Part shown: one piece after another, positions 47,225 to 56,089 of the stretch | How positions within the stretch are numbered: position 1 is the first letter of the stretch | Layout: each line of letters begins with the position of its first letter | From: Bacteroidota bacterium | Lineage (GTDB): Bacteria; Bacteroidota; Bacteroidia; Chitinophagales; Chitinophagaceae | Direction: 5' to 3' | DNA length: 64,000 nucleotides | Assembly: GCA_018266455.1 (NCBI GenBank) | Contig: JAFEAJ010000031.1 | Span: forward strand, 1 to 64,000 | Translations under genes and position numbers: made by a program | The notes under the pieces: generated by a model | The model's database searches: none | What the model saw: the letters and a program-made list of their open reading frames with translations, nothing else | What the model was told of the DNA's origin: nothing

Positions 47225-49081
47225 TTAGTTGTTCCCTCCCAGCATCTCTCTCAATTTCATCACCAGTTCTGTTTTTGTGATGGGAACGCCCATAATTTTG
47301 TTATATGCTTTTGCATCAATAAAATATTGGTCGCGGATGATTTTTACAAGCTGACCATTATTTATTTCAGGGATTAATACTTGTTCAAAGTTTTTCAATA
47401 TGCTGCTAAGGTTTTTTGGGAATGGTCTTACATAACGCAGGTGTGCATGTGAAACAGCATAGCCTTCATGTTGTAGCTCTTCAACTGCACTTTTGATGGA
47501 ACCATAAGTGCTGCCCCATCCAAGCACCAATATTTTGCCTGTTGACGGGCCGCTGTCCAATTTTTGCGGGGGGATATGATCGGCAATCTTATCTACTTTT
47601 TCCTGCCTTATCTTTACCATCAGTTGATGGTTATCCTGGTCATAGCTTACATTGCCGGTAATGTTTTGTTTTTCCAGGCCGCCTACGCGGTGCTGCAAGC
47701 CAGGTGTGCCGGGAATGGCCCAGGGGCGTACCAGGTTTTCGTCACGCAGGTATGGGAAAAATTTTTGTTCTCCTTCTGCTAACTCTTTTTTGAATTTCAC
47801 TTGTATTGGCGGCAAATCAGCGCTTGTAGGAAATTTCCATGGCTCAGAGCCATTGGCAATATAGCCATCGCTCAAAAATATTACAGGCGTCATGTGGTGA
47901 ACGGCAATGCGCACTGCTTCATATACTGCATCGAAACAATCGCTTGGTGTGGAGGCTGAGATGATGGGCATCGGGCATTCGCCATTCCTGCCATAATAAG
48001 CCTGCAGCAAATCGCTTTGCTCGGTTTTTGTGGGCAACCCTGTTGACGGGCCGCCGCGCTGCACATCGCAAATCACCAAAGGTATTTCGAGCATCACTGC
48101 CAGCCCCATCGCTTCGGCTTTCAATGCCATTCCAGGGCCTGATGTAGTGGTTACCCCAAGCAACCCTCCATAGCTGGCGCCAATAGCTGAACTAATAGCG
48201 GCAATTTCATCTTCAGCCTGAAAGGTGCGCACGCCAAATGATTTGTGCTTGCTCAATTCGTGCAATATATCAGAAGCGGGAGTAATGGGATAAGAGCCGA
48301 GGAACAAGGTTAAGCCGCTTTTTTCGGAAGCTGCAATAAGCCCATAAGCCAATGCCTGGTTGCCCATAACAGGGCGATATGTGCCGGGCTCCAGTTTTGC
48401 TTTTTCTACTTTGTAGGTTGTTGTGAAAGTTTCCGTTGTGTCGCCGTAATTGTAGCCTGCGCGGAGGGCTTTGATATTGCTTTGCAGTATTTCCGGTTTT
48501 TTCCCAAACTTATTTTTCAAAAATTTTTCCGTGCTTTCCATATCGCGGTTAAACATCCAATATAAAAAGCCCAGCACGAACATGTTCTTAGCCCTGTCCT
48601 TCTCTTTCATGCCAATATTGAACTCCTTCAATGCTTCTCGCGTCATTTTAGTGACTTCTATTTTGATCAGTTCATACCCATCCAGGCTCCCGTCTTCCAG
48701 CGGGTTAATGCCATCAGGATAGTTGGCCAGCCGAAGGTTCTTTGCATCAAAGCCTTCGATATTGGCAATTATTTTTCCACCCTTCTTCAGTACTTTCAGG
48801 TTCGCTTTCAACGCTGCTGCATTCATGGCGACCAGCACATCGCAATCATCGCCCGGGGTAAAAACGGGCTGGCTGGAGAACCTGAGCTGGAAGCCGCTCA
48901 CGCCTGGCAGGGTCCCCTGTGGAGCGCGAATTTCAGCAGGGAAATCGGGAAATGTGGCAAGGTCAATGCCCATCAATGCAGTGTTGTTCGTAAACTCGCT
49001 GCCGGTAAGCTGCATACCGTCGCCGGAATCGCCGGCAAATTTTATGACTACATTATTTAAGACTTTCTCTTTCCTTTTCAT
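47225..49081 (-). CDS. korA: 2-oxoacid:acceptor oxidoreductase, fused gamma-alpha subunit
   Basis: 618 residues. The N-terminal gamma domain (VIKFAGDSGDGMQLTGSEFT, PAEIRAPQGTLPGVSGFQ) is fused to the alpha domain (QALAYGLIAASEKSGLTLFL, TTSGPGMALKAEAMGLAVML, EIPLVICDVQRGGPSTGLPT). This oxidises 2-oxoglutarate or another 2-oxoacid with ferredoxin. The TPP-binding beta subunit (korB) is normally adjacent but neither side of this gene has it within the window. The name korA is chosen by length and type; the precise substrate cannot be told. Confidence 0.9.
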   Translation of the reverse strand: MKRKEKVLNNVVIKFAGDSGDGMQLTGSEFTNNTALMGIDLATFPDFPAEIRAPQGTLPGVSGFQLRFSSQPVFTPGDDCDVLVAMNAAALKANLKVLKKGGKIIANIEGFDAKNLRLANYPDGINPLEDGSLDGYELIKIEVTKMTREALKEFNIGMKEKDRAKNMFVLGFLYWMFNRDMESTEKFLKNKFGKKPEILQSNIKALRAGYNYGDTTETFTTTYKVEKAKLEPGTYRPVMGNQALAYGLIAASEKSGLTLFLGSYPITPASDILHELSKHKSFGVRTFQAEDEIAAISSAIGASYGGLLGVTTTSGPGMALKAEAMGLAVMLEIPLVICDVQRGGPSTGLPTKTEQSDLLQAYYGRNGECPMPIISASTPSDCFDAVYEAVRIAVHHMTPVIFLSDGYIANGSEPWKFPTSADLPPIQVKFKKELAEGEQKFFPYLRDENLVRPWAIPGTPGLQHRVGGLEKQNITGNVSYDQDNHQLMVKIRQEKVDKIADHIPPQKLDSGPSTGKILVLGWGSTYGSIKSAVEELQHEGYAVSHAHLRYVRPFPKNLSSILKNFEQVLIPEINNGQLVKIIRDQYFIDAKAYNKIMGVPITKTELVMKLREMLGGNN

Positions 49082-49085
49082 ACGG

Positions 49086-49093
49086 CAAAATTA
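49086..49093 (-). promoter_or_regulatory. -7 box (TAATTTTG) 4 nt before korA
   Basis: On the minus strand TAATTTTG fits TAnnTTTG and ends 4 nt before the start codon at 49081. No -33 at standard spacing. Confidence 0.45.
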
Positions 49094-49215
49094 ATCGAAT
49101 AAAGCAAAGAATGTACTTTATTGTTGAAACGAAAATATAGTTCTTGTTTTTTAAAGACATTATGCTCGTGTTCAGCCCAACCTCCGGGGAGTTGGCCTTT
49201 TGCATTGCCCGACAT

Positions 49216-49923
49216 TTACTCGCTATACTTATACCCCACCCCCCTTACGGAATGAAAATATTTTGGAGACCGGCTGTCCTCTTCAAAATATTTCCTGAAG
49301 CTGAGTATGAAGTTATCGATTGTCCTGGTGGTTGGGTAAACATTATATCCCCAAACTGCCTGCAATATTTTTTCACGGGTAACCACTTCGTTTTTATTTT
49401 CAACCAGCAGCTTTAGCAGCATGGTTTCTTTTTTGCTTAGCCTGATGCGCTGCCCTTTCAGGTTTATTGCTTCCTGGGCTTTAAAGTCAAGCGTGTTTTT
49501 TCCGAAGCTATATTTATCGCCAATTGAACTTTTAGCTTCAATCTTTTTATTTTTTTCTACCAGTTTTTGTATGCGCAGCAACAGCTCTTCCAGGTTAAAT
49601 GGTTTGGTCAGGTAATCGTCTGCTCCTTTTTTTAATCCCAGCACTCGGTCTGCGCTGCTGTCCCTGGCGCTCAATATCAGTATGGGCACATTATTGTTTT
49701 TAACGCGCACGCTTTCCGTTATGCTGATGCCGTCAATGCCTGGGAGCATCACGTCCAGGATAATCAGGTTAAAGTATTCCTGCCCGATCGATTTCAATGC
49801 CTGTGCGCCATCAAAAGCCGAGGTAACTTCATAGCCTTCCATCTCAAGGTTCAGCTTTAGCGCTTCATGCAGGTGCTGTTCGTCTTCAACTAAAAGGATG
49901 GATATTTTTTTCCCGTTGTTCAT
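49216..49923 (-). CDS. OmpR-family response regulator
   Basis: 235 residues. Receiver domain with the acidic pair in LLVEDEQHLHEAL, phospho-Asp in LIILDVMLPGIDG, SARD and YLTKPF; C-terminal winged-helix domain with RIRLSKKETMLLKLL and VWGYNVYPTTRTIDNFILSF plus the closing GVGYKYSE. The ATG overlaps the kinase stop by one base (TGATG), so translation is coupled. Confidence 0.94.
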   Translation of the reverse strand: MNNGKKISILLVEDEQHLHEALKLNLEMEGYEVTSAFDGAQALKSIGQEYFNLIILDVMLPGIDGISITESVRVKNNNVPILILSARDSSADRVLGLKKGADDYLTKPFNLEELLLRIQKLVEKNKKIEAKSSIGDKYSFGKNTLDFKAQEAINLKGQRIRLSKKETMLLKLLVENKNEVVTREKILQAVWGYNVYPTTRTIDNFILSFRKYFEEDSRSPKYFHSVRGVGYKYSE

Positions 49924-50885
49924 CAAAATTTTACTGTAAAAATACTTCCTGCAGGCGAATTGTCGGTAACTGCGATGTGCGCGGAATGGTCTTTGGCGAT
50001 TTTATTACAGAGGTATAATCCCAAACCCGTTCCCTGTGCAGTTCGCGTGGACTCATTGCCGATGCGATAAAATTTGCCGAATATCTTTTTCTTTTCCGCA
50101 TCAGGCACGCCGTAGCCTTCGTCTTTTATTTTTAAAAAAATATTATGCGCTTCTTTTTTCAGCTCAACCGCTATCAGCGCATTTTTTGGAGAATATTTGA
50201 CTGCATTTTCAAGAAGGTTGTTGAGGAGCATTTGCAGCAACAGGGGGTCTCCCTTAACCATCATATTGGGTTCAATACCTGGTTGCCAGTTTTTTTCAGG
50301 GAAACGCCTTATATAATCGTTCACCAGGTTTTGTGCCAGCCCTGAAAAATCAATTTCTTCTTTCAACATTTTATAATTGCCGCCTTCCAACTGCGATGAT
50401 ACCAAAATATTACCGGCGAGTGCGTTCAACCTGTTCGTTTCCAGTAAAGCAATGCCGATCATCCTTTTCCTTTTCTCTTCATCAAGTTCGTAACGTTGCA
50501 ATGTTTCCAGGTTCAGTTTGGCAACAGCAATTGGTGTTTTCAGTTCATGCGTTACCGCCATCATGAAATTTTGTTGCTGTTGCTGCACCTTAAGCTGCCG
50601 CCGAACTGCACGGTACACAAATGCCGCAGTAATCATGATCAATAATAAAAATGTGCTGCCTTCACCTATGTATTGAACAGTTTTTCGTTTTGCTTCGCCA
50701 CGGATGCTTTCTGATTTTCCTATAAAATGGCTATCTGCCTGTTTTAGCTGCTCCAGCCGGTAATTCATCATCTGGTTGTTCTGCTGCTGCAATGCAATGA
50801 ACCACCATACCAGTGCTGCAATGATGTACACCAGCATGAACCAGTACACGAACACAACAAACTTTACCTGGTTGGTTTTCTTCAA
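49923..50885 (-). CDS. Sensor histidine kinase
   Basis: 320 residues with two membrane helices (about 8-28 and 75-90) bracketing a short extracellular loop, no HAMP visible. H-box AVTHELKTPIAVAKLNLETL, N-box LLNNLLENAVKYSP, G1 IKDEGYGVPDAEKKKIFGKF and G2 GTGLGLYLCNKIAKDH. The start codon is TTG. It pairs with the OmpR-type regulator and follows gldH at 77 bp. Confidence 0.93.
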   Translation of the reverse strand: MKKTNQVKFVVFVYWFMLVYIIAALVWWFIALQQQNNQMMNYRLEQLKQADSHFIGKSESIRGEAKRKTVQYIGEGSTFLLLIMITAAFVYRAVRRQLKVQQQQQNFMMAVTHELKTPIAVAKLNLETLQRYELDEEKRKRMIGIALLETNRLNALAGNILVSSQLEGGNYKMLKEEIDFSGLAQNLVNDYIRRFPEKNWQPGIEPNMMVKGDPLLLQMLLNNLLENAVKYSPKNALIAVELKKEAHNIFLKIKDEGYGVPDAEKKKIFGKFYRIGNESTRTAQGTGLGLYLCNKIAKDHSAHIAVTDNSPAGSIFTVKF

Positions 50886-50962
50886 GTGGAAGATGATTTG
50901 GAGATAAAAGTAACAAATTGAAAGAAAAAGGTTTGCCGAAACGGCAATAAGCGAATTTTATA

Positions 50963-51433
50963 TCACTTTGCTTTTTCTATGCGCAGGCCAATGTCCAGTA
51001 CATGCAGTAAGGGGTCTTCGCGCATAATTTGCCTGAAAGAAAAATGGTAATTTCCCTGTTTCAGGAACCTGGTCAGCGGCTGGATCAGCACACGTTGCTC
51101 ATAAATATCGTCCATTGCGGTGCCGAGCCAGCCTTTTTCATTTGTTGCGAGCGCAAGGTTATAGCGGCGGGACTGGGGTTGCGCTTCGCCAGGCTGCATC
51201 ACAGTGGCATTGATCCAGATATTATTATAATTATAGGCATCGGTATGGCGTATCACCACATATACATTATAACTAGATACCGTGTCTGTGATGGTGAAGG
51301 TAACTTCGGGCTGAAAACTGCTTTGCCATTTCTGTCCGGGAATGGCCACGTTCTTTTCGAAAACATCAATGGAAGGAATACAGGAAACAAACAATGAAGA
51401 ACAGAAAGTAAAGAGTATAAAAAATTTTTTCAA
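50963..51433 (-). CDS. gldH: Gliding motility lipoprotein GldH
   Basis: 156-residue SPII lipoprotein (FCSSLFVSC lipobox) with the GldH pattern: FEKNVAIPGQKWQSSFQPEV, ITDTVSSYNVYVVIRHTDAY, YNNIWINATVMQPGE and DPLLHVLDIGLRIEKAK. GldH is needed for gliding in Flavobacterium and widely kept in non-gliders. The start is TTG; the only nearby ATG is out of frame. Confidence 0.9.
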   Translation of the reverse strand: MKKFFILFTFCSSLFVSCIPSIDVFEKNVAIPGQKWQSSFQPEVTFTITDTVSSYNVYVVIRHTDAYNYNNIWINATVMQPGEAQPQSRRYNLALATNEKGWLGTAMDDIYEQRVLIQPLTRFLKQGNYHFSFRQIMREDPLLHVLDIGLRIEKAK

Positions 51434-51490
51434 GACTGATTTTTTTGTAAAAATAGCATTCTGGCACTTAACATAAACTATGCTGGCTTT

Positions 51491-52366
51491 TTATAGCACA
51501 TTCAATACCTGTTCCTTTGCTTTTTCGAGTTCATCTTTCATGAGCACTACATATTTTTGTATGGCAGCATCATAAGCTTTAGACCCGGTGGTGTTGATTT
51601 CTCTCCCTATTTCCTGAAGTATAAAGGAAAGTTTTTTTCCTTTGCCCTCATCGGGCCCGTTCAAAATAGCCTTAAAATAATCACAGTGATTTTTCAGGCG
51701 CACCATCTCCTCGCTGATGTCTATTTTTTCGATATAATAAATAATCTCCTGTTCCAGCCTGTTGGCATCATAATTTTCTTTGCCTACATTTTCTTCCAGC
51801 ATTTTCTTCAGGCCTTCTTTTATTTTTTCTTTGCGAAGCGGCTCCAATTTAATAACCCCTTCCTGCTGTTTTAAAATATTGCTAATGCGAAGCAACAAAT
51901 CCTGTTCAAGGGATTTCCCTTCATCCAGGCGATGCAAATTCAGGTCATCAATGGCCGATTGGATTACTGTTTCAAATTCAAGCCATTCGGCATCAGATAA
52001 AGTTTCGCTTGTTGGCGTGATCACTTCAGGCAATTTAACAAGCGTGCTTAAAATGTTTGACGGGTCAAGCTCCAGTTCTTCTGAAAGTTCAGCAAGCGCA
52101 TTGTAGTATGCTTTTGCCAAATCGGTGTTGATGCTTACTGGTTTTGCATTGCCGGTTTGCTTGAGGCTGATGGTGCAGTCCAGCGTTCCGCGCCCAAGTT
52201 TTTCTGAAATCAATTTGCGCACCTGGAATTCAAATGGCTTTAAAAACCCCGGCAACTTTAATTGCAAGTCAAATTGCTTTCCATTTAAAGATTTGATATC
52301 CACTAAAAAAGTTTTTCCGCCTACAGTTTGCTCTGCCCGGCCAAAGCCTGTCATCGATTTCAACAT
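51491..52366 (-). CDS. yicC: YicC-family endoribonuclease
   Basis: 291 residues. Motifs: MLKSMTGFGRAEQ start, DIKSLNGKQFDLQLKLPGFL, RGTLDCTISLK, and DUF1732 end LSFILQEIGREINTTGSKAY. The family is linked to RNA decay in enteric bacteria. Start moved to MLKSMTG; the listed upstream 62 residues are not family sequence. First gene of a same-strand run yicC-gldH-kinase-regulator. Confidence 0.92.
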   Translation of the reverse strand: MLKSMTGFGRAEQTVGGKTFLVDIKSLNGKQFDLQLKLPGFLKPFEFQVRKLISEKLGRGTLDCTISLKQTGNAKPVSINTDLAKAYYNALAELSEELELDPSNILSTLVKLPEVITPTSETLSDAEWLEFETVIQSAIDDLNLHRLDEGKSLEQDLLLRISNILKQQEGVIKLEPLRKEKIKEGLKKMLEENVGKENYDANRLEQEIIYYIEKIDISEEMVRLKNHCDYFKAILNGPDEGKGKKLSFILQEIGREINTTGSKAYDAAIQKYVVLMKDELEKAKEQVLNVL

Positions 52367-52674
52367 GAATAAAAGGTTTTGTTTGGAAAGATAAGCAATA
52401 GTTCGGAGTAGGCGCATTTCAAATTTTTTCGCAGGCAGGTAAAAACATGCCCGATAGATATCCCGGCGGTGAGGTGTCCGCCACAATGAACAGGTAAAGA
52501 AGAAAACTTTATATTGCCCTTCGGAACTTATTATTGCGAGCATGGTATGCATACTGCACTAGAACATGTTTACAGTTATTGCGCAAGGATCTTTTATTGT
52601 AATTGCCCATTATAGAATCAAAAGAAAACTATTGTGCGATACGATGAATTGGGTTTTTTTGCTGCCAGCCAGCG

Positions 52675-53280
52675 CTATTGATTTTCGATTTTTAGCAACC
52701 TGTATGTTTCTTCCCTGCCCATCTTTCTCATTTCGCCAGGTTGTAAACCTTCAATTGTAATTTCTTCTATGCGGCACCTTATCAACCGCAATACAGGGAA
52801 ACCAACTGCCGCGCACATTTTCCGCACCTGGCGATTTTTGCCCTCGGTCAATATGAGACGCATCCAGCTTGTAGGGATATTTTTCCTGAACCTTATGGGC
52901 GGCTCCCGTTCTGCAACTTGTGGCTGATGTGCAAACAGGTATGCCATACTGGTTTTTGTTTTGTGCTTCCTGCCATCAATGGAAATTTCAACGGAATGCT
53001 GCAAACTGTTGACAGCGCCCTGGTGAGGTTGCCCTTCTACCTGTACCCAATATTCACGCTTGTGCCCAAACCGCGGATCAAGCAGGCAATGATTGAGCTT
53101 TTTATCATTGGTAAGGATAAGCAATCCCTCGCTGTCATAGTCAAGCCGCCCTACCGGGTACACATCAACAGGCACATCAAAAAAATCTTTCAGCGTTTTT
53201 TTTCCTTCAGCGGAAGTGAATTGCGACAATACATGGAATGGCTTGTACACAGCGAAATATTGATGAGCATTGAGTTTCAT
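52675..53280 (-). CDS. rRNA pseudouridine synthase (RsuA/RluE-type)
   Basis: 201 residues. YFAVYKPFHVLSQFTSAEGK, GRLDYDSEGLLILTND with the catalytic Asp, and LTEGKNRQVRKMCAAVGFPV are the RsuA/RluB/E/F motifs. The S4 domain is missing, which matches RluE-type enzymes. The exact target uridine cannot be told. A terminator-like hairpin lies just upstream (53340-53368). Confidence 0.92.
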   Translation of the reverse strand: MKLNAHQYFAVYKPFHVLSQFTSAEGKKTLKDFFDVPVDVYPVGRLDYDSEGLLILTNDKKLNHCLLDPRFGHKREYWVQVEGQPHQGAVNSLQHSVEISIDGRKHKTKTSMAYLFAHQPQVAEREPPIRFRKNIPTSWMRLILTEGKNRQVRKMCAAVGFPVLRLIRCRIEEITIEGLQPGEMRKMGREETYRLLKIENQ

Positions 53281-53339
53281 GCGATGGGTTTAAAAAAATG
53301 GCACATTTTGCCGGGACAATTTCATTACGGAGAGCAAAT

Positions 53340-53368
53340 AAAAAATCCCGCAAACCGCGGGACTTTTT
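53340..53368 (-). terminator. Terminator-like hairpin upstream of the pseudouridine synthase
   Basis: TCCCGC (53346-53351) / GCGGGA (53357-53362) with A6 on one side and T5 on the other, so both strands read as a terminator. No gene ends at it on either strand. Confidence 0.7.
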
Positions 53369-53622
53369 AATATATGGATGGGTTAGTAAGTACCAGGAAA
53401 TAAATTTCCCTACACAATATTAAAAAGATTTTTTTCTAACTAAAAAAAAATTAAACAAATTTTATTCACATTTTTTTTTTGCGTGTGGAAAATGGCAACG
53501 TAAAACAACTCGAGGTCTGCCGGAAGACGCAAAAACAAAATCATTCCGGTTTCAAAAACCATTAAGCTGCTGATGCAGGTTTATGCAGAGCGCATTCATG
53601 CCCTGCCGTAGTTCAAGCATGC

Positions 53623-53654
53623 TTTGTCCTGTTTACGCTTTATGTGTAGGTTTG
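53623..53654 (+). promoter_or_regulatory. lpxD promoter (TTTG-N20-TAGGTTTG)
   Basis: TTTG at 53623-53626, a 20-nt spacer, then TAGGTTTG at 53647-53654; both match the Bacteroidota -33/-7 consensus. Only 10 nt remain to the ATG at 53665, so the leader is very short. Confidence 0.78.
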
Positions 53655-53664
53655 CAAAAAAAAC

Positions 53665-54606
53665 ATGAAATTCCCTTCACCGGTAGCAGTACAATGGATA
53701 GCTGATTTTTTAGGAGCAGAACTTATCGGTAATGAAAACGGCATTGTTACCGGCATCAATGAAATTCACAAAGTAGAGCGGGGAGACCTTGTGTTCGTAG
53801 ATCATCCTAAATATTATGACAAATGCATACAATCAGCAGCAACCTTTATTATTATCAATAAAAAAGCGAATTGCCCTGAAGGCAAGGCTTTGCTGGTTTG
53901 CGAAAGTCCTTTCGAAGCATATCTTAAAATAGTACGGCATTTCAGGCCATTTGAGCCTGCAACAAAATCCATCAGCAGTTCTGCAACAATAGGTGAAGGC
54001 ACTTATATGTACCCTAATGTTTTTGTAGGGCACCACGTAAGCATCGGGAAAAATTGTTTTATCCACCCCCATGTCACGATACTCGATCATTGCATTATTG
54101 GCGATAGTGTTATTATCCAGGCCGGAACAGTAATTGGTTCGGATGCCTTTTATTACAATACTAAAAAAGACCGGGATGTATGGTACAAAAAAATGGAAAG
54201 CTGCGGTCGCGTGATTATTGAAGACCATGTGGAGATAGGGGCAAACTGCACCATTGACCGCGGGGTAAGCCATGATACATTGATTGGGCGCGGCACCAAA
54301 ATAGATAATCTTGTGCATATCGGCCACGATACTGTGCTGGGGAAGAATTGCCTGCTTGCTGCACAGGTGGGAATAGCCGGAGCAGTTGACATTGGCAATG
54401 GTGTTATTCTTTGGGGGCAGGTTGGTGTCAGCAAAACATTGACCATTGGCGATAATGCAGTAGTGTATGCGCAAAGCGGTGTGCCTGCTTCACTGGAAGC
54501 CGGCAAAACCTATTTTGGTTCTCCGGCTGAAGATGCATCAGTAAAAAAGAGAGAGCTCGTTTGGATAAAGCGCATACCGGAGCTCTGGAAAAAAGTAATG
54601 GGTTAA
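53665..54606 (+). CDS. lpxD: UDP-3-O-acylglucosamine N-acyltransferase LpxD
   Basis: 313 residues, third step of lipid A synthesis. N-terminal uridine-binding domain ([20 protein letters not shown]), then left-handed beta-helix hexapeptide repeats from about residue 105 ([38 protein letters not shown]) with catalytic His in [11 protein letters not shown]. It is a lone gene; Bacteroidota often carry two LpxD-type proteins, and this may be one of them. Confidence 0.94.
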   Translation: MKFPSPVAVQWIADFLGAELIGNENGIVTGINEIHKVERGDLVFVDHPKYYDKCIQSAATFIIINKKANCPEGKALLVCESPFEAYLKIVRHFRPFEPATKSISSSATIGEGTYMYPNVFVGHHVSIGKNCFIHPHVTILDHCIIGDSVIIQAGTVIGSDAFYYNTKKDRDVWYKKMESCGRVIIEDHVEIGANCTIDRGVSHDTLIGRGTKIDNLVHIGHDTVLGKNCLLAAQVGIAGAVDIGNGVILWGQVGVSKTLTIGDNAVVYAQSGVPASLEAGKTYFGSPAEDASVKKRELVWIKRIPELWKKVMG

Positions 54607-54709
54607 CTTTAGGTCTTCAGTGCCGGGGGTAAATCCCGGTCAATTCAATTTAAGCATTTTAAATAGTGTGCCATCATTTTTGGAGGAAGGCTGCGGACTG
54701 GAAACCGCA

Positions 54710-55783
54710 TCATTCCGGGTTATAATCATAAGGCAGCTGCTCAGCCAATTTTTTCCATGCCCAATAACCCATGTTGGTCACCTCTGTCTGCTCATAAAAA
54801 TAGCCGTTCTCTTCAATCACAAAACCATCGGTAATGTCTAGTGCAGAAATTTGAACAGGAGTTGTTAGCGGGTAACGATTTTCTTCAAGATATTTTGGAT
54901 CAGGAGCATGATTAGTATAGGTAACCCTTAACCTGCCTTTGATATTGATGACCGCATCGCCGCTGTCAACAGAATAGACAATGCTGTCATAAGGGTTTTT
55001 TATAACAGTCGGCTTATCGTTGGCGCCAAGCAACTCCATCTTAAAGCCTTCATCGTTCAGGGTGCTGTCGTAATAGCTGCGCATAAAATGCAGCCTTGAA
55101 CCTATATAAGAAATGAACCGGTTCTTTTTCCATAATTCCTTTTGGGCATCGGAACCCTGCAATTCTTCAAATAAGGGGTAACCTGTATAGATACTCACTT
55201 TTGTCTTATAGTCGTATACAAACGAATCAAGCTGGTACCTGATCCTATACCCAAGTGCATTGTTGGTAATGCTCAGGGCATCCTTTGCTTTCACTTTTAA
55301 TTTGCCTCTTTTCTTATAATAATAGAAATGAAGCGCCTCTTTATTGTCGAGCGTGCAGGCTGAAGCGTTAGGGGTAGTGCCTATAAAATTATCAATAAAA
55401 AATTTCCCGTATTTGTCCCAGCCGTCTGCCACTTCAAAACCTGCAGCCACCACCACCTCGCTCATGTTTTTATCTTTTTCGCTCATCTCGATAATTAGTG
55501 AATCATTCAATGGGCCGCCATTGCTAATGCGCATGCTTTGGGTTTCATAGCTGGTGTAAGAGGCAATCAGGTCATACCCGCCGTTTTTCAGCCGAAGAAA
55601 AAATTTCCCGTCTGCATTGGTAATTGTCCCAACGGTCGTATTCTGGCAGAACACTGAAGCATTTTGCATTGGCTGTTTTGTTTTTGCATCAATCACTTTG
55701 CCAGTTACGGTAAATGTGTTTTCCTGAGGGAAAACAGTAAAAGAAATTAGTAAAGCTACAATAACAGTAGTAAGCCGTTTCAT
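54710..55783 (-). CDS. Carboxypeptidase-regulatory-domain exported protein
   Basis: 357 residues: signal peptide (LTTVIVALLISFTVFPQ), then a CarboxypepD_reg-like Ig domain (TVTGKVIDAKTKQPMQNASV, NADGKFFLRLKNGGYDLIA) and a large C-terminal part with no named domain (IGSRLHFMRSYYDSTLNDEG, KGRLRVTYTNHAPDPKYLEE). Likely located in the periplasm or at the outer membrane. The length is short for TonB-linked receptors; no barrel follows. Confidence 0.8.
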   Translation of the reverse strand: MKRLTTVIVALLISFTVFPQENTFTVTGKVIDAKTKQPMQNASVFCQNTTVGTITNADGKFFLRLKNGGYDLIASYTSYETQSMRISNGGPLNDSLIIEMSEKDKNMSEVVVAAGFEVADGWDKYGKFFIDNFIGTTPNASACTLDNKEALHFYYYKKRGKLKVKAKDALSITNNALGYRIRYQLDSFVYDYKTKVSIYTGYPLFEELQGSDAQKELWKKNRFISYIGSRLHFMRSYYDSTLNDEGFKMELLGANDKPTVIKNPYDSIVYSVDSGDAVINIKGRLRVTYTNHAPDPKYLEENRYPLTTPVQISALDITDGFVIEENGYFYEQTEVTNMGYWAWKKLAEQLPYDYNPE

Positions 55784-56089
55784 GAATATGTTTTATAGAT
55801 GCAATGTATTAACGTCCGAACGAATTACTAAGTATGCAATTATTTTGCCAACTTGAAAAGCTTGCTGTTATTGTGTTGCTCCAGCACAGTCAAAAGCTTT
55901 CCTATTTCAGGTAAAGAACGCAAAAAGATACAAGTAACTTAACGAGTCAATGGAAATAAGCATTTGCTTTTACTTCGCTATGCACATTGCCGAAATTATA
56001 CAGGTTAGGTATGGTGCGATGCTGCACAACTTCTCCAATGCTCCAACTTGCACCCGGCCTACATTAAAGGGATAATGCAAAGCGCCCTG
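55784..56089 (-). other. Intergenic gap, no gene seen
   Basis: 306 bp upstream of the carboxypeptidase-regulatory-domain gene. No strong hairpin, -7 box or ORF identified. Confidence 0.55.

Larger units (their letters stand above)
53281..53664. other. Divergent intergenic region of 384 bp
   Basis: Between the pseudouridine synthase (minus) and lpxD (plus). It holds a terminator-like hairpin at 53340-53368, an A/T-rich middle and the lpxD promoter at 53623-53654. No protein-coding gene was seen; an RNA gene on the minus strand ending at the hairpin is possible. Confidence 0.6.

Noticed and set aside
49170..49195. CCAACCTCC/GGAGTTGG hairpin after the OmpR-type regulator
   Set aside because: Bulged stem and no T run in the needed direction.
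54621..54640. CCGGG/CCCGG hairpin after lpxD as a terminator
   Set aside because: Short stem with no T run on either strand.
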